A stretch of 9,798 bases of DNA, from assembly GCA_943325595.2 (NCBI GenBank), contig CALPQA020000039.1:1-9798 (forward strand). The letters run 5' to 3'. The notes under the pieces are model-generated. The model saw only the letters and a list, made by a program, of their open reading frames with translations. It ran no database searches and was not told the origin of the DNA. Below, piece by piece: positions 6,479-9,798 of the stretch. Source of the DNA: Auritidibacter sp. Marseille-P8566 (lineage in GTDB: Bacteria; Bacteroidota; Bacteroidia; Flavobacteriales; Flavobacteriaceae). Position 1 is the first letter of the stretch, and each line of letters begins with the position of its first letter. The position numbers and the translations under genes were made by a program.

Positions 6479-7264
6479 ATGAATGACAACCATTTCAAAT
6501 TTTCAGCTTCTGTAATTACAATCCCGTTTTTGTCGGTTTTGTTTCTCTGGATTGTATTTTGGATTGACATTCGTTTTCATTTCAACTTTGATCAATTCGG
6601 AATTTATCCAAGAACATTGTCAGGATTAATTGGAGTTTTTTGTAGTCCTTTTCTTCATGGAAACTTAGAGCACCTCTATAATAATTCCATTCCATTGTTA
6701 ATTTTAATTGCCGCCCTGCGTTATTTTTACCGAGAATATACTTTTAAAATTTTAGGTTACGGAATCTTACTTTCAGGAATAATAACTTGGATTATAGGTC
6801 GAGATTCCTATCATATTGGAGCTAGTGGATTAATTTATGTATTGGTAAGTTTTATTTTTTTCAAAGGAATTATGACTAAATATTACCGGTTAGTAGCACT
6901 TTCCTTACTTGTTATTTTAGTCTACGGAAGTATGATTTGGTATATCTTTCCAAATATAAAAGAAGGCATTTCTTGGGAAGGACATTTAGCTGGATTAATT
7001 ACAGGATTTGTTTTTGCCCTGCATTACAAAACTCCCGAATATAAAAAACTCATAAAGTACGATTGGGAACACCCAGATTTTAATCCAAATGAGGATAAAT
7101 TCATGCAGCGTTTTGATGAAAATGGTACTTTTGTAAATCTGCCAAAAGAAGAAGTTTTACTTGAAGACGAAAATAATGTGTCTTTTTTCCACACTTCAAA
7201 CCCCAATATCAGTTATGAATTTATTGAAAATAAAAACAAAAGTGAACTAAAACCAAGGTTATAA
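6479..7264 (+). CDS. Rhomboid family intramembrane serine protease
   Basis: A 261-residue polytopic inner-membrane protein. Rhomboids cut substrate proteins within or next to their transmembrane helices using a Ser-His dyad. The family elements are present: H60-x4-H65-x3-N69 in the second helix (oxyanion side), the catalytic serine in G-A-S116-G, and the catalytic histidine in E-G-H169-L-A-G. About six or seven hydrophobic segments lie between residues 13 and 183 (roughly 13-31, 45-59, 70-83, 91-107, 115-130, 138-157, 168-183). Residues about 184-261 form a hydrophilic tail with many Glu, Asp and Asn and no recognised domain. The gene is convergent with rlmB, 35 bases apart, and divergent from rarA. 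The ATG at 6479 places a short polar lead before the first helix. The dyad is intact, so activity is likely; the substrate is unknown. Confidence 0.92.
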   Translation: MNDNHFKFSASVITIPFLSVLFLWIVFWIDIRFHFNFDQFGIYPRTLSGLIGVFCSPFLHGNLEHLYNNSIPLLILIAALRYFYREYTFKILGYGILLSGIITWIIGRDSYHIGASGLIYVLVSFIFFKGIMTKYYRLVALSLLVILVYGSMIWYIFPNIKEGISWEGHLAGLITGFVFALHYKTPEYKKLIKYDWEHPDFNPNEDKFMQRFDENGTFVNLPKEEVLLEDENNVSFFHTSNPNISYEFIENKNKSELKPRL

Positions 7265-7278
7265 TTCACTTTGCGATT

Positions 7279-7298
7279 CTTCCATGAGGGCTTGGAAG
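7279..7298 (+). terminator. Possible terminator after the rhomboid gene
   Basis: CTTCCA (7279-7284) pairs with TGGAAG (7293-7298) around an 8-base loop, followed on the + strand by the T-rich run CTTATTTTCTTT. It begins 14 bases after the rhomboid stop and its tail overlaps the end of rlmB. The stem is short and the T-run is interrupted, so the call is tentative. On the minus strand no T-run follows. Confidence 0.35.
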
Positions 7299-7299
7299 C

Positions 7300-8034
7300 T
7301 TATTTTCTTTGGCGTACAGCTTCATATAAAAAAGCCCCACACGCAACGGATACATTCAACGATCCAATTGTTCCAAACATTGGTAATTTAGCTTTTTCAT
7401 CAACTATTTTCAAAACGGACGGATTTACACCTCTATCTTCCGATCCCATAATAATTGCAACAGGCTCGTTCAATGAAATATCATAAATGTTTTGTTCTGT
7501 TTTTTCAGTTGCAGCAACGGTTTTTACTCCACTAGCTTGCAATAAAAAAATAGCATCTTTAATATGTTCAACTTTGCAAATCGGAATATTGAAAACTGCA
7601 CCAGCAGAGGTTTTTACGGTATCTCCATTTACAGGTGCTGAACCTGATTTTTGAACAATGATTCCATTTACACCCGTACATTCTGCCGTTCTGATAATTG
7701 CTCCAAAATTTCTAGCATCAGAAATTTGATCTAAAATTAAAAACAAGGGCTTTTTTCCGTTTTCAATTACCGTTTCAATTAATGTTTCTAAATCATAAAA
7801 TGATATTGGCGAAATACTGGCAACAACTCCTTGGTGGTTACTTGGTGTCAAACGATTCAGTTTTTCAACAGGAACGTATGAGAAATTGATGTTGTTTCTT
7901 TTCATCACTTTCATCAAATCTTTCATCAATTCTCCAGAAATTTCTTTCTGTACAAAAACTTTGTCAATTTCTTTTCCAGATTGAATTGCTTCAATAACCG
8001 CACGAATTCCAAATATAAGGTGTTCTTTTTCCAT
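7300..8034 (-). CDS. rlmB: 23S rRNA (guanosine-2'-O-)-methyltransferase RlmB (SpoU/TrmH family)
   Basis: A 244-residue cytoplasmic enzyme matching the RlmB/TrmH group-3 length. RlmB uses S-adenosylmethionine to methylate the ribose of G2251 (E. coli numbering) in the peptidyl-transferase region of 23S rRNA. Residues about 5-75 form the L30e-like substrate-binding domain, which typically opens with a variant of I-F-G-I-R-A-V-I-E-A and ends N-H-Q-G-V-V-A (66-72). The SPOUT trefoil-knot domain follows with motif 1 L-D-Q-I-S-D-A-R-N-F-G-A-I-I-R (101-115; N109, R115), motif 2 I-M-G-S-E-D-R-G-V (195-203) and motif 3 S-L-N-V-S-V-A (225-231). The gene lies 39 bases downstream of the Omp85 gene on the same strand, but a well-formed promoter in that gap suggests independent transcription. 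The last residues R-Q-R-K match a normal C-terminus. Confidence 0.95.
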   Translation of the reverse strand: MEKEHLIFGIRAVIEAIQSGKEIDKVFVQKEISGELMKDLMKVMKRNNINFSYVPVEKLNRLTPSNHQGVVASISPISFYDLETLIETVIENGKKPLFLILDQISDARNFGAIIRTAECTGVNGIIVQKSGSAPVNGDTVKTSAGAVFNIPICKVEHIKDAIFLLQASGVKTVAATEKTEQNIYDISLNEPVAIIMGSEDRGVNPSVLKIVDEKAKLPMFGTIGSLNVSVACGAFLYEAVRQRK

Positions 8035-8038
8035 TTTG

Positions 8039-8069
8039 CAAATATAGGATAAAGTTACTTAGTAGCAAA
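8039..8069 (-). promoter_or_regulatory. Bacteroidota-type promoter of rlmB, probably giving a leaderless mRNA
   Basis: On the minus strand, TTTG (8069 to 8066) is followed after exactly 19 bases by TATATTTG (8046 to 8039). This matches the Bacteroidota housekeeping consensus of a -33 TTTG/TTG and a -7 TAnnTTTG. Only CAAA separates the -7 box from the rlmB ATG at 8034, so the expected start of transcription falls at about 8035. That leaves almost no untranslated leader. The whole promoter fits inside the 39-base gap, with the -33 box beginning 5 bases after the Omp85 stop. Confidence 0.65.
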
Positions 8070-8073
8070 GTTT

Positions 8074-9741
8074 TTAAAAGTTGGACTTGAAGCTTATGTG
8101 CACAATTGAATTGGATAATTTTATGGATTGTTCTTTCGTACTCCCATTTGCATAAGCGATATTAAATAGACCATTTTTAGTAAGCAAACCAAATCCAAAA
8201 CCAACACCCAATAAAGTTCCTTTTTTTGAATTTACAGTATCTTTGAAATACCCATAATCTAGAATTGAATGGGCGTAAATGCTGGGTGCCAATATATATC
8301 GGTATTCAGTAAGTAGCGAAGTAAGTACATTTGCTTGCAGGCTATTTTCATTGAATCCCCGAATGGAATTTATTCCTCCAAAACGATACAATTCATTGAT
8401 GATATATTGATCACTTTGCAGATAATAATTTCGACTTTTTATATTTACACAATTTTTTTCGTTCAAGAATACGGTGTGATTTAAATCGAGTGTTATAAAT
8501 AGTTGTTGATAAGATTTCAAATTGGAAGTTCTTGATCCAAAACCAAGCGCGGTACTCACTTTGGTTTTTTCAGGAAATAAAAAATTAGAATTTCTAAAAT
8601 CAACAAATTCATAATTGGTAGTTACAAACGAGTTTTTGTAGTCACTTAAACTAAATGTGTTTTGGTTTTGGATGTCACTCGATTCGGCTGAAGTATATCC
8701 CAAATAGATGCGACTAGCATAATTGAAAAAATAGCCAATAGCAATGGCGGTTTTGGTAGTTTGAAAAGTACTGTCTTGCTTAAAAATATTCAAATTGGCT
8801 TTAAGGCCTATGGGACTTTTGAAAATATAGGGTAATTCAATTCCTAGATTAAATGTTTTCTGGTTATTACCATCGCTTTTCCAATACAACGAAAATTCTT
8901 CACCAACATTCAAAGTATTGACAAGTAATAAATCCAAATAACCATTGAATGCCAATTTTTTATTTTCATCATTTGAAAACCCAATAAAACCATCAAATTT
9001 ATTTGGCTTTGATTTTTCTAAATAAACGTAAACTTTTGTGGTGTCTTTTGTAAATAGAATTTCAGGATATTTAGTTTGAGTTACAAACCTAAATTTTTCG
9101 AAATCGCTATAAATTTTCTTTAGATTCTCTTGATTAAAAGTTTCGTTTTTATGAAGCCTCAAAATTTCTTTTTTGTGTCCCTCGGGAAATTTGTCATAGC
9201 CGTTTATAACGATTCCATTCAATTGTCTTTGCTTGCCAGTTTCTAAAGCTAATTCTGCAAATAAAGAGTTCTTATAATTTTTAAAGTTAATTAATTTTAA
9301 TTTGGAGAGGGAATAACCTTTCGTTTCTAATTTGTTTAGAGTTTGATTTAAAAAAACCTCTGTTTGACTAATGCGCATTTTCAATGTGTCGCTTTTTGTA
9401 TCAAAATCGACGAGCTTTTTTAATGTAGAATTTGTACCTATATATATATGTATAAAATCGGTCCTTTTTCCAAGGCTAATTTGGAATATGAAAGTGCTGT
9501 CATTTGGTTTAGAATTCGAAACAAATTCGTGTTCAATAAATCCGACTTTCAATAATTTATTTGAAAATAATGTAGATTCATCAAATGTGGCTTTTGCATT
9601 ATTCTGTATTTCGTTGTAACCAATAGAATCGATTATTTTGTTTTCTGATTCGTTAGCACCAACTATTTTCATACGGAAATTTTGAGCTGAAAGACAACAG
9701 CTAAAAAAAAGAAACGAAAGTACAAGAAATTGTTTTTTCAA
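8074..9741 (-). CDS. Compact Omp85-superfamily (BamA/TamA-like) outer-membrane protein, TTG start
   Basis: A 555-residue outer-membrane beta-barrel protein. Omp85 proteins insert or secrete other proteins across the outer membrane. Residues 1-20 are a signal peptide ending C-L-S-A-Q. Residues about 21-245 are periplasmic and could hold up to three POTRA-like domains; the clearest is about 172-243, with the V-I-N-G-Y-D strand. Residues about 248-555 form the barrel, with the superfamily's lid-loop motif I-R-G-F (460-463) in a G-G-I-N-S context and a terminal phenylalanine. The length is close to TamA (about 577), but there is no convincing lipobox as in Bacteroidota TamL, and no TamB partner is visible. 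The start codon is TTG at 9741-9739: an in-frame TAG lies 15 bases upstream (9759-9757), and the next ATG is residue 24, which would delete the signal peptide. rlmB follows 39 bases downstream. Confidence 0.85.
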   Translation of the reverse strand: MKKQFLVLSFLFFSCCLSAQNFRMKIVGANESENKIIDSIGYNEIQNNAKATFDESTLFSNKLLKVGFIEHEFVSNSKPNDSTFIFQISLGKRTDFIHIYIGTNSTLKKLVDFDTKSDTLKMRISQTEVFLNQTLNKLETKGYSLSKLKLINFKNYKNSLFAELALETGKQRQLNGIVINGYDKFPEGHKKEILRLHKNETFNQENLKKIYSDFEKFRFVTQTKYPEILFTKDTTKVYVYLEKSKPNKFDGFIGFSNDENKKLAFNGYLDLLLVNTLNVGEEFSLYWKSDGNNQKTFNLGIELPYIFKSPIGLKANLNIFKQDSTFQTTKTAIAIGYFFNYASRIYLGYTSAESSDIQNQNTFSLSDYKNSFVTTNYEFVDFRNSNFLFPEKTKVSTALGFGSRTSNLKSYQQLFITLDLNHTVFLNEKNCVNIKSRNYYLQSDQYIINELYRFGGINSIRGFNENSLQANVLTSLLTEYRYILAPSIYAHSILDYGYFKDTVNSKKGTLLGVGFGFGLLTKNGLFNIAYANGSTKEQSIKLSNSIVHISFKSNF

Positions 9742-9775
9742 GATGAAAGTATGATTCTATAAATGTAACGTAAAA

Positions 9776-9790
9776 ATACTAAAATAGTAT
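9776..9790. repeat. Perfect short inverted repeat upstream of the Omp85 gene
   Basis: ATACTA (9776-9781) and TAGTAT (9785-9790) are perfect inverted arms around AAA, 35 bases upstream of the TTG start. A half-matching -7 box, TACATTTA (9767 to 9760, minus strand), lies between them. The repeat could be an operator, but AT-rich palindromes of this size are common by chance. Confidence 0.3.
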
Positions 9791-9798
9791 AATAAAAA

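Noticed and set aside
7271..7486. A 71-codon open frame on the + strand after the rhomboid gene
   Set aside because: It lies almost wholly opposite the conserved 3' end of rlmB, and its translation resembles no family.
9428..9454. Run of alternating TA around 9440-9452 that looks like a microsatellite
   Set aside because: It is short, lies in the Omp85 coding frame and encodes the beta-strand I-H-I-Y-I; it does not disturb the frame.

Overview
The window looks like ordinary chromosome from a member of the Bacteroidota, most likely a Flavobacterium or close relative. The evidence is the AT-rich sequence, the lack of clear Shine-Dalgarno sites, a promoter of the Bacteroidota type (TTTG, 19-base spacer, TATATTTG), secreted proteins whose signal peptides end in F-S-Q or S-A-Q, and the family make-up (DUF4369/TlpA-like protein, YjjG nucleotidase, Omp85 protein). 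Nine full-length genes and the last codons of a tenth are visible. No phage, insertion sequence, CRISPR array, tRNA or rRNA was seen.

Left part (1-4708, + strand): the tail of an upstream gene, an Mpl-like Mur ligase, then a tight run of radC, a secreted thioredoxin-fold protein, a YjjG-type HAD phosphatase and a secreted protein of unknown function. The last four genes are only 2, 13 and 3 bases apart and probably form one operon, perhaps with mpl 57 bases upstream. The themes are envelope precursor recycling, DNA metabolism, nucleotide clean-up and two exported proteins. The thioredoxin-fold protein has lost both catalytic cysteines.

Middle part (4709-6478): a 175-base convergent gap with an AT-rich heptamer repeat, then rarA on the minus strand. 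Next comes a 317-base divergent gap holding a compact block of about 155 bases at roughly 51% G+C inside about 23% G+C flank. This block folds into a long imperfect hairpin. It resembles a dispersed intergenic repeat or structured RNA and is the least explained piece of DNA here.

Right part (6479-9798): a rhomboid intramembrane protease on the + strand converges on rlmB (23S rRNA 2'-O-methyltransferase). rlmB lies downstream of, and in the same direction as, a compact Omp85-superfamily outer-membrane protein that starts at TTG. rlmB has its own well-formed promoter in the 39-base gap, placed so close to the ATG that its mRNA may be leaderless.

No multi-gene novel system is evident. The items most worth a second look are the cysteine-less thioredoxin-like protein, the GC-rich hairpin element and the leaderless-type promoter arrangement.
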